A stretch of DNA of 44,266 nucleotides from Candidatus Nitrosopelagicus sp. (GTDB taxonomy: Archaea > Thermoproteota > Nitrososphaeria > Nitrososphaerales > Nitrosopumilaceae): contig JAOMDA010000011.1 in NCBI GenBank assembly GCA_028345295.1, positions 1 through 44,266 on the forward strand, in the 5' to 3' direction. A program made the translations under genes and the position numbers. Of the stretch, positions 23,838-32,961 are shown piece by piece (the stretch's first letter is position 1; each line of letters starts with the position of its first letter). Under the pieces are notes generated by a model. That model saw nothing but the letters and a program-made list of their open reading frames with translations. It did no database searches and had not been told where the DNA came from.

Positions 23838-24440
23838 TTGTCATTACAAGTTATTAATCAAGATGAACAGAAAATTTCTGTCAAATTACAAGGAATGCCT
23901 CTGCAATATGCTAATGCAATAAGAAGAATTTGCTTAAATGGGGTTCCAATTTTTGCCATTGATACTGTTGATATATTAGAAAATTCTTCAATTTTGGCTG
24001 ATGAAGGAATTGCACATAGATTAGGACTAATCCCATTAAAAACCGAGTTGTCATCAATTGAATCCAATATTGAATCAGATAAAATCATGCTAACGTTAGA
24101 TTCTGGTGATACAACAGAAACTAGAACAATATTTTCTGGTGAAATAAAATCTCAAGATGATATTATTAAACCAATATCCGAAAAAATTCCGATTGTTACA
24201 CTTGCACCAAATCAAAGAATAAAATTTGAAGCACATGCAAGATTAGGAAGAGGAACTGAACATGCAAAATGGAATTCATCAAATATTGCAACATTAACTG
24301 AAACTGACAAAAATGATGAGCATATTCTAACTGTTGAAACAACAGGTGCATTAGAACCAAAGCATATTGTTCTTGCTAGTATCAATGAATTATCATATAG
24401 ACTAACCAACTTTAAAGAAACTATGTCAAATCTGAAATAA
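23838..24440 (+). CDS. rpoD: RNA polymerase subunit D
   Basis: 200 residues from a TTG start. The N-terminal dimerisation domain (YANAIRRICLNGVPIFAID) and insertion domain match Rpb3/RpoD. It pairs with subunit L to form the assembly platform of RNA polymerase. At 200 residues and with only one cysteine it lacks the ferredoxin-like 3Fe-4S/4Fe-4S insertion found in Sulfolobus RpoD. First gene of the rpoD-rpl18e-rpl13-rps9 operon. Confidence 0.95.
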   Translation: MSLQVINQDEQKISVKLQGMPLQYANAIRRICLNGVPIFAIDTVDILENSSILADEGIAHRLGLIPLKTELSSIESNIESDKIMLTLDSGDTTETRTIFSGEIKSQDDIIKPISEKIPIVTLAPNQRIKFEAHARLGRGTEHAKWNSSNIATLTETDKNDEHILTVETTGALEPKHIVLASINELSYRLTNFKETMSNLK

Positions 24441-24482
24441 CAGACATACACATTATATTTGGGTTCTTAAGTGATTTCATTT

Positions 24483-24830
24483 ATGGTAAATCAAATGACT
24501 ATTCAAATGATGAAAGATCTAAAAAATGCTTCAAAAAAGAATGATGCACCTATATGGTTAAAACTTGCTAAATCGGCTTTAAAATCAAATTCAAATCAAA
24601 AAACTATCAATCTTAAAAAAATTGATGAAAATTCTGATGATGGAAATGCTGTTGTTATTGCAGGTAAAGTGTTAGCAACAGGTACAATTTCTCATAAAAT
24701 TATTCTATCATCATTTTCAATATCAAATTCTGCAGCTAAAAAAATTAAAGAGTCAGGTGGCGAGGTTCTGAAATTTTCAGAAATGATTGAAAGATTTCCA
24801 ACAGGTAATGGTGTTAAAATTATTGGCTAA
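24483..24830 (+). CDS. rpl18e: Ribosomal protein L18e (eL18)
   Basis: 115 residues from ATG 24483, favoured because GTGAT at 24471-24475 is a good ribosome-binding site 7 nt upstream. The GTG there would be a less likely start. Conserved segments: APIWLKLAKSALKS, VVIAGKVLATGTISHK and AAKKIKESGGEVL. Its stop overlaps the start of rpl13. Confidence 0.95.
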   Translation: MVNQMTIQMMKDLKNASKKNDAPIWLKLAKSALKSNSNQKTINLKKIDENSDDGNAVVIAGKVLATGTISHKIILSSFSISNSAAKKIKESGGEVLKFSEMIERFPTGNGVKIIG

Positions 24831-25290
24831 ACAACAAGAACAAATAATTGACAACAGTAAACCTACAGTAGTAGATGGTACAAATTTAATTGCAGGTAGA
24901 CTATGTTCAAATGTTGCTAAACTTTTACGAAATGGAAATAGAGTCTTTATTATTAACTGTGAAAAAATAATGATGAGTGGAAAAAAATCAAGCATTATAA
25001 GTGAATATGAAGATTTTCTAAAAATTCATAGTATTATTCATCCAAAACATGGTCCATACCATCCACGAAGACCAGATACAATTATCAAGCGAATGGTTAG
25101 AGGAATGTTACCAAAAGAGAAACCATCAAAAAAAACTGATCTTGCAAGACTGAGAACATACATTGGTGTCCCTAAGGAAGCTAAAGGTCATGAAAAAATT
25201 CAATTTGAAAAATCAAAGATAAAGAAATCTCCATCAAATTATACAAGCCTAGCAGAACTTAGTAGATATATTGGTGGTACAGACTTTTGA
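24823..25290 (+). CDS. rpl13: Ribosomal protein L13 (uL13)
   Basis: 155 residues from a TTG at 24823, preceded by GGTG at 24810-24813. An ATG at 24808 is the alternative and would add five residues. Family segments: VVDGTNLIAGRLCSNVAKLL, NCEKIMMSGKK, and HPRRPDTIIKRMVRGMLP without the first residue. It overlaps rpl18e by 8 nt and its TGA stop overlaps the TTG start of rps9. Confidence 0.94.
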   Translation: MAKQQEQIIDNSKPTVVDGTNLIAGRLCSNVAKLLRNGNRVFIINCEKIMMSGKKSSIISEYEDFLKIHSIIHPKHGPYHPRRPDTIIKRMVRGMLPKEKPSKKTDLARLRTYIGVPKEAKGHEKIQFEKSKIKKSPSNYTSLAELSRYIGGTDF

Positions 25291-25736
25291 TTCCAAAAAC
25301 AGAAATTTATTTTGCATCAAGAAAAACTGCTAGTGCACATGTTTACATCACTAAAGGAGTAGGAAAAGTAAGAATCAATAATATTCCAGTTGAGATGATT
25401 GAACCTGAAACTGCACGAGAAGTAGTTTTAATGCCATTAGAAATTATGGGTGAAGAACTTAGAGACAAAATAAATATTTCAGTTAGAGTCAATGGTGGTG
25501 GTTTTATGGGGCAAGCATATGCAGTAGCTACTGCAATATCTAGAGCATTAATTGGATTAACTAAAAGTAAAAAGGAACCAAAGGATCATCCATTCAATAA
25601 ATCAAAACGTGAAGATCTTAAAAAAAGAATTGGGGAATTTGACCAATATCTAATAAGCGGCGATGCTAGACGTAAAGAACCAAAGAAATTTGGTGGTCCA
25701 GGTGCTAGAAGAAGAAAACAAAAATCATACCGATAG
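25287..25736 (+). CDS. rps9: Ribosomal protein S9 (uS9)
   Basis: 149 residues from a TTG start sharing TTGA with the rpl13 stop. Signature FASRKTASAHVYITKGVGKV at the start and the basic tail GGPGARRRKQKSYR, whose terminal Arg reaches the P-site tRNA. Complete. In many archaea rpoN, rpoK, eno and rps2 follow; here the strand switches to leucine-pathway genes instead. Confidence 0.97.
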   Translation: MIPKTEIYFASRKTASAHVYITKGVGKVRINNIPVEMIEPETAREVVLMPLEIMGEELRDKINISVRVNGGGFMGQAYAVATAISRALIGLTKSKKEPKDHPFNKSKREDLKKRIGEFDQYLISGDARRKEPKKFGGPGARRRKQKSYR

Positions 25737-25739
25737 AAA

Positions 25740-25756
25740 GTTGTTTTGTTTTTAGT
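25740..25756 (+). terminator. T-rich terminator after rps9
   Basis: TTGTTTTGTTTTTAG directly after the rps9 stop is a typical archaeal oligo-T termination signal on the plus strand. It runs into the end of the convergent leuD gene. No hairpin is needed for archaeal termination. Assigned by composition only. Confidence 0.35.
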
Positions 25757-26339
25757 TAAAAATTGATGGTGTGTTAGAATTTTTTTCAAATACATCTATG
25801 GCATTTTTTGATTGCATAGTAAGTGCAATATCATCTAATCCTTCAAGTAATCTTCGTTTTTTATCAGATTGTATGTCAAAATGTTCTTGAATATTATTTC
25901 CAGTTATAGTTTGATTTTCAAGATCAATCTCTAATTCAGTTATATCGGCAAAAATACGTTCAACTATATTTCTACTTATTTCTATTGGAAGTACACCATT
26001 TTTGAAACAATTGCTATAAAAAATATCTGCAAATGAGGGTGCAATAATTACTGAAAAGCCATAATCTTTTAGAGCCCAAACTGCATGTTCACGCGAGGAT
26101 CCACATCCAAAATTTTCATTGGTAACCAGAATTTTTGAATTTGAATAGTTTGATTGGTTTAAAATGAAATCTTTTTTTGGGCTTCCATCACTTTCAAATC
26201 TCCAGTTATAAAAAAGATATTTCCCAAAACCAACCTTCTGAATAAGTTTTAGAAATTGCTTTGGAACAATCTGATCGGTGTCAACATTTGCCTTATCAAA
26301 AGGTGTAATAACACTAATAATTTTTTTAAATTTTTCCAA
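25752..26339 (-). CDS. leuD: 3-isopropylmalate dehydratase small subunit (bacterial-type LeuD)
   Basis: 195 residues. The swivelling-domain motif is TPFDKANVDTDQIVPKQFL, and the active-site loop NFGCGSSREHAVWAL carries the Ser/Arg residues of the aconitase family. Length and the KQFLKLIQKVGFG insertion are of the bacterial LeuD class. It works with the LeuC subunit encoded 3 nt upstream to isomerise 2-isopropylmalate to 3-isopropylmalate in leucine synthesis. A second, shorter subunit of a different class is at 27762. Confidence 0.95.
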   Translation of the reverse strand: MEKFKKIISVITPFDKANVDTDQIVPKQFLKLIQKVGFGKYLFYNWRFESDGSPKKDFILNQSNYSNSKILVTNENFGCGSSREHAVWALKDYGFSVIIAPSFADIFYSNCFKNGVLPIEISRNIVERIFADITELEIDLENQTITGNNIQEHFDIQSDKKRRLLEGLDDIALTMQSKNAIDVFEKNSNTPSIFN

Positions 26340-26342
26340 TTT

Positions 26343-27752
26343 TTAGTACCACTCTCTAATGTCAACAAAATGTCCTTCGATTGCAGCAGCTGCAGCCATT
26401 ACAGGACTAACTAGATGTGTACGACCTCCTGTACCCTGTCTTCCCTCAAAATTTCTGTTAGAAGTACTTGCACAACGTTCACCTGGATTTAAAATATCTG
26501 GATTCATTCCTAAGCACATACTACATCCAGATTCTCTCCACTCAAAATTTGCATCTTTGAAAATTTTGTCAAGACCCATTTGTTCTGCTTCATGTTTCAC
26601 CATCTGTGAACCTGGTACTATCATTGCATGCAAATTTGGAGAAACATGTTTTCCCTTAACAACTTGTGCTGCATCAATTAAATCTTCAATTCTAGAATTT
26701 GTACACGAGCCTATGAATATTCTATCTAACTGAATTTCTGTTATAGGAGTGCCTGGTTCTAAATCCATGTATGATAATGCTTTTTCTGCATTTTGTGTTT
26801 TGATGGAATCACCTTTACCAAATTCTTCTGGTGAGGGAATATTATCTGTCACATCACAAACCATTGCAGGATTTGTTCCCCAACTTACTTGTGGAGCAAT
26901 CTGATTAACATTAATTGTAAAACTTTTGTCAAACTTTGTATTTGGATCAGTGTGTAAATTCTCTTTCCAATTAGAAACTAATTCATCATAATTACTTGGC
27001 GTGAATTCACGATTATCCAAATAATCAAATGTTTTTTCATCAGGAGCAATAAGCCCTGCTCGTGAGCCTGCTTCAATTGACATATTGCAAATTGTCATTC
27101 TTTGTTCCATTGAAAGATCAGATATTGCATCTCCACTATACTCCAATACATGTCCTGTTCCACCAGCAGTTCCTATATGACGAATTATACTAAGGATGAT
27201 ATCTTTTGAAGTGATTGTAAACGAATTCTTTCGCTTTCCGGTAGCAATTATTTCAAAAGATTTTGGTTTTTCAAGCCATAATGTCTGTGTTGCTAATACA
27301 TGTTCTACTTCGCTAGTTCCAATTCCAAATGCAAATGCACCAAATGCACCTTGTGTTGATGTATGACTATCGCCACAAACAATTGTTGCACCAGGTAAAG
27401 TAATACCAAGTTGGGGTCCAATTACATGAACAATTCCTTGATTCTTACTATTCTTACCAAAAAGTCGAATTCCAAAATCTTTACAGTTATTTTCTAATGT
27501 TTGAATTTGAATTGATGAAGTTTCGTCTAATATTGGTAATGATCTGTCTGTAGTTGGTATATTATGATCAACCGTGGCAATTGTAAGATCAGGTCTTCTT
27601 ACTTTTCTATTAGTGGTACGTAATCCTGTAAATGCCTGTGGTGATGTAACTTCATGAATTAAGTGCCTATCGATATAGATTAATGATGGCTCATTTTCTT
27701 TTTCCTTAACAACATGTGAATTCCAGATTTTTTCAAATAATGTTTCAGACAT
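26343..27752 (-). CDS. leuC: 3-isopropylmalate dehydratase large subunit (bacterial-type LeuC)
   Basis: 469 residues with the three [4Fe-4S] ligands Cys350 (IGSCTNSR), Cys410 and Cys413 (GCSMCLGMN). The aconitase-type substrate motifs [20 protein letters not shown] (126 onward) and NRNFEGRQG are present. Length and motifs are those of the bacterial LeuC class. Catalyses the leucine-pathway isomerisation with LeuD. Oxygen-sensitive cluster. It follows the second small subunit gene by 10 nt, so the four dehydratase genes are probably one transcript. Confidence 0.95.
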   Translation of the reverse strand: MSETLFEKIWNSHVVKEKENEPSLIYIDRHLIHEVTSPQAFTGLRTTNRKVRRPDLTIATVDHNIPTTDRSLPILDETSSIQIQTLENNCKDFGIRLFGKNSKNQGIVHVIGPQLGITLPGATIVCGDSHTSTQGAFGAFAFGIGTSEVEHVLATQTLWLEKPKSFEIIATGKRKNSFTITSKDIILSIIRHIGTAGGTGHVLEYSGDAISDLSMEQRMTICNMSIEAGSRAGLIAPDEKTFDYLDNREFTPSNYDELVSNWKENLHTDPNTKFDKSFTINVNQIAPQVSWGTNPAMVCDVTDNIPSPEEFGKGDSIKTQNAEKALSYMDLEPGTPITEIQLDRIFIGSCTNSRIEDLIDAAQVVKGKHVSPNLHAMIVPGSQMVKHEAEQMGLDKIFKDANFEWRESGCSMCLGMNPDILNPGERCASTSNRNFEGRQGTGGRTHLVSPVMAAAAAIEGHFVDIREWY

Positions 27753-27761
27753 TGTAAATAA

Positions 27762-28244
27762 TCACTTTTTATATTTGAACAAACCACCTGCAGAAATTAT
27801 TTTTGAAATTATTTCTGAGAATGGTTTCATTGAATATGTCTCATTTTTTGAAATATTTATTATTTCATTCTTATCTATGTTTATTTTTAGTTCATCATTA
27901 TTTGAAATACTCTTATAGGTTTTTTCATCAATTTCTATAGGTAAAAGAAATGCACCGTCAACAGAATTTCTATAAAAAATTCTTGCAAATGAAACTGCTA
28001 ATACCGCTTTAATACCACATGTAGAAAGTGCTATTGGTGCATGCTCTCTTGATGACCCACATCCAAAATTTTTTCCAGCAACCATAAAATCACCTTCTTT
28101 TACTTTTGAAGGAAAGTCAGGATCTAATCCTTCCATTGCATGCTTTGCTAATTCATTATAATCATGAATTTTTAGATATGTTCCGGGAATAATTACATCA
28201 GTGTCAATATTGTCCATTTCATATTTTATTACATTACCACTCAA
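27762..28244 (-). CDS. Archaeal-type isopropylmalate/homoaconitate dehydratase small subunit
   Basis: 160 residues from a TTG overlapping the upstream stop (TTGA). NIDTDVIIPGTYLKIHDYNE and NFGCGSSREHAPIAL are the swivelling and active-site motifs. In this subfamily the residues after YL in the loop near 23-26 help choose the substrate. Methanogen work links Arg there to homoaconitase and a hydrophobic residue to isopropylmalate isomerase. Here it is Lys25, so specificity is ambiguous. Partner of the large subunit at 28241. Confidence 0.9.
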   Translation of the reverse strand: MSGNVIKYEMDNIDTDVIIPGTYLKIHDYNELAKHAMEGLDPDFPSKVKEGDFMVAGKNFGCGSSREHAPIALSTCGIKAVLAVSFARIFYRNSVDGAFLLPIEIDEKTYKSISNNDELKINIDKNEIINISKNETYSMKPFSEIISKIISAGGLFKYKK

Positions 28245-29512
28245 TTCAAATCCCTCGGATCAGTAATTTTTCCTGTAACAGCAGATGCTGCAGCAACTAA
28301 TGGTGATGCAAGATATGTTTGTGAATCAACATGGCCCATTCGTCCTGGAAAATTTCTATTTGTTGTACTAATACAAATCTCGTCTTTTGCAAGAACCCCC
28401 ATATGTGCACCACAACATGCACCACACGTAGGTGGTCCAACCATTGCACCAGCATCAATGAATATTTGTAATAACCCATTTTGAATTGCTTTTTTGTAGA
28501 TAGATATTGCAGCAGGTAATACTTCAGTTCTAATCTTAACTTTCCTACCCTTTAATATTTTGGCAGCAGCTAAAAGATCTTCATATTTTGCTCCAGTACA
28601 AGAACCAATGTAAGCTTTATCTAATTCAATCGAAGAAACTTCTCTAACAGAAGTAATATTTTCTGGTGAAAATGGTTTTGCGACAATTGGTTCAATCTCA
28701 GATGCTTCATACTCAAAAATCTTTGAATATTCAGCATCATCATCAGATTTTATTTCATGTAAGTCGGTTGCACCACGTTGTTCTAGGTAATCAATCGTCT
28801 TTTTATCTGCCTCAATTATTCCATTCTTAGCACCAGCTTCAGTAGTCATATTAGTTAGTGTTAATCTACTTTCAATTGACATCTGATCTATACCACTTCC
28901 ACCGAATTGCATAGTATTGTAAGATCCTCCATCAGTTCCTATATCACCAATAATTTTCAGGATAAAGTCTTTAGCCATAACATGTTCAGGGAGTTTACCA
29001 TTTAGTTTGAAATACAAAGTCTCTGGTACTTTAAACCAAATTTCCCCATTAAGTAATACATAAGCAATATCAGTATGACCTAAACCACAAGCAAATGCAC
29101 CTAAAGCTCCAGTAGTATTTGTATGTGAATCACCACCAACATATACTTCCCCTGGTGAAACTAGTGCTTCTTCATGTGATAATGTATGACATATTCCATA
29201 TTGTCCTAAACCATATTTGAAATGCTTCTTTATTCCATATTTTTTTGTAAACTCAGATAATTTTACTATATTTTCAGCAGAAATTTTCTCTGCTGTAGGA
29301 ACAAAATGATCTTCAGCAACCCATACTTTTGATGCATCATGTAATTTTGATGTGTCAATTCCTTGATTGGCTAATTTATCAAATACCTTGATAACACCTG
29401 GTCCAGAAACATCATGTAGCATTATTTTATCAACGTTTACAAATATCACATCATCAGGTGCTACATTGCTTCTACCTGAGGCACGGGCAAGTATTTTTTC
29501 AGTTATATTCAT
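28241..29512 (-). CDS. Archaeal-type isopropylmalate/homoaconitate dehydratase large subunit
   Basis: 423 residues from ATG 29512. GCTTTTAATC (29544-29535, minus strand) is a TATA box about 28 nt upstream; a TTG at 29527 is too close to it. The cluster ligands are in IGSCTGAKYED (first Cys) and PTCGACCGAHMG (second and third). HTLSHEEALVSPGEVYVGGD and SHTNTTGALGAFACGLG are substrate-loop motifs. This is the archaeal/thermophilic class that includes LeuC, homoaconitase (HacA) and relatives. It leads a four-gene run with LeuCD behind it. Confidence 0.92.
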   Translation of the reverse strand: MNITEKILARASGRSNVAPDDVIFVNVDKIMLHDVSGPGVIKVFDKLANQGIDTSKLHDASKVWVAEDHFVPTAEKISAENIVKLSEFTKKYGIKKHFKYGLGQYGICHTLSHEEALVSPGEVYVGGDSHTNTTGALGAFACGLGHTDIAYVLLNGEIWFKVPETLYFKLNGKLPEHVMAKDFILKIIGDIGTDGGSYNTMQFGGSGIDQMSIESRLTLTNMTTEAGAKNGIIEADKKTIDYLEQRGATDLHEIKSDDDAEYSKIFEYEASEIEPIVAKPFSPENITSVREVSSIELDKAYIGSCTGAKYEDLLAAAKILKGRKVKIRTEVLPAAISIYKKAIQNGLLQIFIDAGAMVGPPTCGACCGAHMGVLAKDEICISTTNRNFPGRMGHVDSQTYLASPLVAAASAVTGKITDPRDLN

Positions 29513-29584
29513 GAACGACAATGCCAATTCTTGAGATTAAAAGCTTTTCAGAACAATAATTAGAGAATAATTAGTAATCATAGT

Positions 29585-30358
29585 ATGACATTAACAGTAA
29601 TTCCACTTAAAGCAAAGCATCAAAAATCAAAATTTGATTTATTTGATGAAATTTCTAATACTTTTTCTAATAACAGGGTTTTGCCACAAAATGGTGATGT
29701 AATAGTCATTTCAAGTAAATACGTTGCAAACTCACAAGGTAGAATTTTAGATACAAATTCAGTAATTGTTTCAGATTATGCCAATACTCTTTCTAAAAAA
29801 TTTAAAATGAAATCAGAATTTGTAGAAATTGTATTAAGAGAATCAGATGAAATATTTGGTGGTATCTCAGGATTCTTAATTACATCATCTGATAATATTC
29901 TTGCCCCAAATGCTGGAATTGATAAATCAAATTCTAATGGTACAAAATTAATTTTATATCCTGAGAATCCATATCAAGTTGCTGAAAATATAAAAAGAAA
30001 AATCTTCTTTAACTATTCAGTTAATGTTGGTGTAGTTATTGTTGATAGTAGACTAATGCCAGCTCGAGTTGGGACAATTGGTATTGCAATTGCCTGCTCA
30101 GGATTAGAACCTGTAAAAGATTTACGTGGACAAAAAGATCTTGATGGTAATCCACTAAAAGTTACATTTCAAGCAACTGCTGATAACTTAGCATCAATTG
30201 CAAATCATAAAATGGGTGAAGGTTCAGAATCACAGCCAATTTCTATAGTAAGAGATTCACAATGTGAATTAACAAGTAGAAAAATTTCACATACTGAAAT
30301 GACAATTTCCCATGAGCAGTGTGTATATGTTAGAGGCTTCTCAAACAAACTAAATTAA
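29585..30358 (+). CDS. cofE: Coenzyme F420-0:L-glutamate ligase
   Basis: 257 residues matching archaeal CofE. It carries LPQNGDVIVISSKYVANSQG, the DEIFGGISGFLITSSDNILAPNAGID segment read in two halves, and ARVGTIGIAIACSGLEPVKD. It adds gamma-linked glutamates to F420-0 using GTP. Its presence indicates that the organism makes F420 and provides context for the split-barrel protein at 4405. Divergent from the dehydratase operon, with a 72-nt shared promoter region. The other cof genes are not in the window. Confidence 0.95.
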   Translation: MTLTVIPLKAKHQKSKFDLFDEISNTFSNNRVLPQNGDVIVISSKYVANSQGRILDTNSVIVSDYANTLSKKFKMKSEFVEIVLRESDEIFGGISGFLITSSDNILAPNAGIDKSNSNGTKLILYPENPYQVAENIKRKIFFNYSVNVGVVIVDSRLMPARVGTIGIAIACSGLEPVKDLRGQKDLDGNPLKVTFQATADNLASIANHKMGEGSESQPISIVRDSQCELTSRKISHTEMTISHEQCVYVRGFSNKLN

Positions 30359-30393
30359 TTGTTTTAAATAGAAGGTTTTTAAAAATTGAATTA

Positions 30394-30945
30394 ATGCAAT
30401 ACATAACAAAATATCCTAAGACTGTAACATTAATGGATGGAATGAAGGAAAAGATTTTTGTTCATAAAAAAACTGGTGTTGAAGAACTTCATGTTGTTGT
30501 AAAAGAAAGTGTAGAAAAAATTCAAAAAATATTTGCACAAGAAGGTGCTACTAAAGTCAAATTTGAACATAAGCAACCATCTCAAATTGGTAATGGTCTG
30601 TCAATTAAATTAAAAAAACCATGGGAAATGCATGTAAGATTATTTGATATTGAGAAAGATATGGTATCAATACAGGCAGAAGTAGAAATTTCGCGAGATT
30701 ACCTACAGCATCTATTTAGCCAGAGAACAGCTGTAATTTATGAAATAGAATCCATTTTAAAAAAACATAAAATAGAATATAGGGTATGGAATGGTAGAAT
30801 AAGCAAGTATATTCATACTATTTTTGAAAATTATAAGATAAAAATTTCTACGCCTGACATTCCAGTGTTTGCTTGGAAGCCAATGTTGTTTATGATAAGT
30901 ACGGTTGGACTCATGTATCTATGGAAATATCTTGATACAATTTGA
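30394..30945 (+). CDS. Hypothetical protein with C-terminal membrane anchor
   Basis: 183 residues, ATG 30394. GTTTTAAATA at 30361-30370 is a TATA box about 25 nt upstream, so the gene has its own promoter despite following cofE closely. Residues 1-155 are soluble alpha/beta with basic clusters. Residues about 160-180 (PMLFMISTVGLMYLWKYL) form one membrane helix, so the protein would be tail-anchored with the soluble part in the cytoplasm. Family not recognised. Confidence 0.65.
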   Translation: MQYITKYPKTVTLMDGMKEKIFVHKKTGVEELHVVVKESVEKIQKIFAQEGATKVKFEHKQPSQIGNGLSIKLKKPWEMHVRLFDIEKDMVSIQAEVEISRDYLQHLFSQRTAVIYEIESILKKHKIEYRVWNGRISKYIHTIFENYKIKISTPDIPVFAWKPMLFMISTVGLMYLWKYLDTI

Positions 30946-30978
30946 AACTTTAATTATAATTTCTAATTCTTGCTAATA

Positions 30979-31518
30979 TTGTCAAACGAATCAGAAAAAC
31001 TTAGTTTGAAACATTATGGTGTATCTCCATGGGAAATTAATGTAATGACAAGTCTTTTCCAAAAAAAAATTTTTACAACAGATGAAGAAATTGAACGAGA
31101 TTATGATGATAAATATGTAAGTGTGGTTGAGATTCCAATTCCTTATTCATTTAACCAAGAATTTTTCAAATGGTTTGAGTATAAAGAATGGGAAAAGGTA
31201 AAAGGAATTTTTAAAGAAATGAAGAGAAGAAGAGGTGATGGAAAAGCAATTAAAATTGATCTTAGTTTTGCTGGTGACCCATCAATCAGATTTATAATTG
31301 ATGCAAATGAAGGGCAATGGTTTCGTGTATCGGTAGAAAAGATTGATTTTATTTTGGAATTACTACAATATCATTTAGATCCAAAAAAACTCCCTGATAA
31401 TGTAACAGAAATAGAATATAATTTTGATATAGATGCTGTTAGATGGCGAATGAATACTGTAATATCAAATGGAAAAAAATTCCAGAATTCTAAAGATGGC
31501 TGGAAGATAATTACTTGA
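30979..31518 (+). CDS. Conserved hypothetical protein, 179 residues
   Basis: Start placed at TTG 30979 (MSNESEK) rather than the TTG three codons earlier, because the latter only adds LIL. It is a charged soluble protein. A central segment, AIKIDLSFAGDPSIRFIID, is a strand-turn-strand, followed by a helix and NVTEIEYNFDIDAVRWRM. No known catalytic motif is seen. It probably follows the tail-anchored gene on the same message. The stop overlaps the convergent gene by 8 nt. Confidence 0.65.
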   Translation: MSNESEKLSLKHYGVSPWEINVMTSLFQKKIFTTDEEIERDYDDKYVSVVEIPIPYSFNQEFFKWFEYKEWEKVKGIFKEMKRRRGDGKAIKIDLSFAGDPSIRFIIDANEGQWFRVSVEKIDFILELLQYHLDPKKLPDNVTEIEYNFDIDAVRWRMNTVISNGKKFQNSKDGWKIIT

Positions 31519-31945
31519 TATCCTTTTCTAATGGCTCAACCATTTCATGTAGTACACCATATTTTGTTTCAATAAACTTGATTGCTTCTTCTAGTTTTTT
31601 GGATTTTCCATATTTGTAACGAATTAACTCACGATGATGCCAAAAGTTCTTACCTTCCTCAACTGTAATTGTGGTAAAATAATCTGCTCCCTTTATTGTA
31701 TCAGGTAACTTCATAGAATATGGAAAAAGAAATTCTACAACAAACCACTCATCACCATCAGGATAATCAGAACCAGTTTCAATGTCAAAAAAAATATGTA
31801 ATAAATTGGATTTCATTAATCCATCATCTCTAATTGTTGGATGATTTACATTAGATTTTTTAAAATCTAATTTCATTAATTCTATTTCAAAAAAGCCCTT
31901 GATAATTGACTTGCGAAATATTTTGTTTGCCTCTACTATATTCAA
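31511..31945 (-). CDS. Hypothetical protein, 144 residues
   Basis: TTG start at 31945. A soluble beta-rich protein containing DIETGSDYPDGDEWFVVEFL and a helical C-terminus (KKLEEAIKFIETKYG). No motif recognised. It lies between the convergent gene at 31518 and the oxidoreductase beta subunit at 31996. The 3' end shares 8 nt with the opposite gene. Confidence 0.6.
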   Translation of the reverse strand: MNIVEANKIFRKSIIKGFFEIELMKLDFKKSNVNHPTIRDDGLMKSNLLHIFFDIETGSDYPDGDEWFVVEFLFPYSMKLPDTIKGADYFTTITVEEGKNFWHHRELIRYKYGKSKKLEEAIKFIETKYGVLHEMVEPLEKDIK

Positions 31946-31995
31946 TTGTATTGTAATATGATAGAAACTATCTAATAATCATTATTCATTTTTAA

Positions 31996-32961
31996 TTAAA
32001 CATCTAATGAATCTAAAATTTTATCTATATTTGTAATAGATTTTCCATCACGCGAAATTTTTTGTAAAGCTGACGGATTTTCTAAATAATTTGGAATTTT
32101 ATCAGTTAATCTTCTAGTAAATGGTGTAATTAACTCATTTTTATAAAATATTCCCGTTGGAATTTTTGAATCCCATTCTAACGATTTCACAATTGCCTGT
32201 GTTTTTTTCTGATTTAATTCAGTTTCATCACTAAAGTGTACAACTGGATCATAGTCAGTATCCTCTAGTTTGTAAATACGAGGCATTGGTTTTTTGGTGG
32301 TCTCATCAATTCTATCTTCTCCGCTAAACCAATCTCGTGTATTGATATCATTATACGTAGGACAAGGTTGTAAAACATCTAAAAACGCTAGACCTTTGTG
32401 ATTTACTGCCGCAACAATTAGATCTTTTAATTGACGAACGTCATATGAGTAACCTCTAGCAGCAAATGTAAATCCACTAGCAATAGCTAATCCAATTGGA
32501 TTGACATTATAATTAGTGTTAGGTGTAGGAAGGGATTTAGTTTTTTCACCTAGTTTTAGAGTAGGGGATGCTTGACCTTTGGTTAATCCATAAACAGCAT
32601 TATCAAATATTATGTATGTCATATCCACGTTACGTCTACCTGCTGCAACAAAATGTCCTGCACCAATTCCAAGACCATCACCATCTCCCCCTACAGCAAT
32701 AATTTCTAAATTGGGATTTGCAATTTTAGCACCTTGCGCAAAAGTTAGAACTCGTCCGTGCAAAGTGTGTATTCCAAAAACATTAATGAAATGAGATGTC
32801 TTTCCAGAGCATCCAATACCTGAAAATATTGCAGATTGATGTCGAGGAATTTTCATTTCTGCTAATGCCATTTGAATAGCATTAACAATTCCAAAGTCTC
32901 CACAACCAGGACACCAGTCATTATGTACATCAGTTTTAAAATCTCCTACTTTAAGCACCAT
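31996..32961 (-). CDS. korB: 2-oxoacid:ferredoxin oxidoreductase beta subunit
   Basis: 321 residues. CPGCGDFG (17-24), GCSGKTSHF, the thiamine-diphosphate/Mg motif [15 protein letters not shown] (near 90) and [15 protein letters not shown] are diagnostic. It binds TPP and, with cysteines including Cys17 and Cys20, a [4Fe-4S] cluster. With the alpha-gamma subunit it oxidises a 2-oxoacid (2-oxoglutarate or pyruvate) to the acyl-CoA, reducing ferredoxin. Substrate not decided by sequence. Overlaps korA by 11 nt. Confidence 0.94.
   Translation of the reverse strand: MVLKVGDFKTDVHNDWCPGCGDFGIVNAIQMALAEMKIPRHQSAIFSGIGCSGKTSHFINVFGIHTLHGRVLTFAQGAKIANPNLEIIAVGGDGDGLGIGAGHFVAAGRRNVDMTYIIFDNAVYGLTKGQASPTLKLGEKTKSLPTPNTNYNVNPIGLAIASGFTFAARGYSYDVRQLKDLIVAAVNHKGLAFLDVLQPCPTYNDINTRDWFSGEDRIDETTKKPMPRIYKLEDTDYDPVVHFSDETELNQKKTQAIVKSLEWDSKIPTGIFYKNELITPFTRRLTDKIPNYLENPSALQKISRDGKSITNIDKILDSLDV

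Noticed and set aside
28297-28479. Minus-strand frame inside the archaeal-type dehydratase gene
   Set aside because: Out-of-frame shadow of a strongly conserved coding region.
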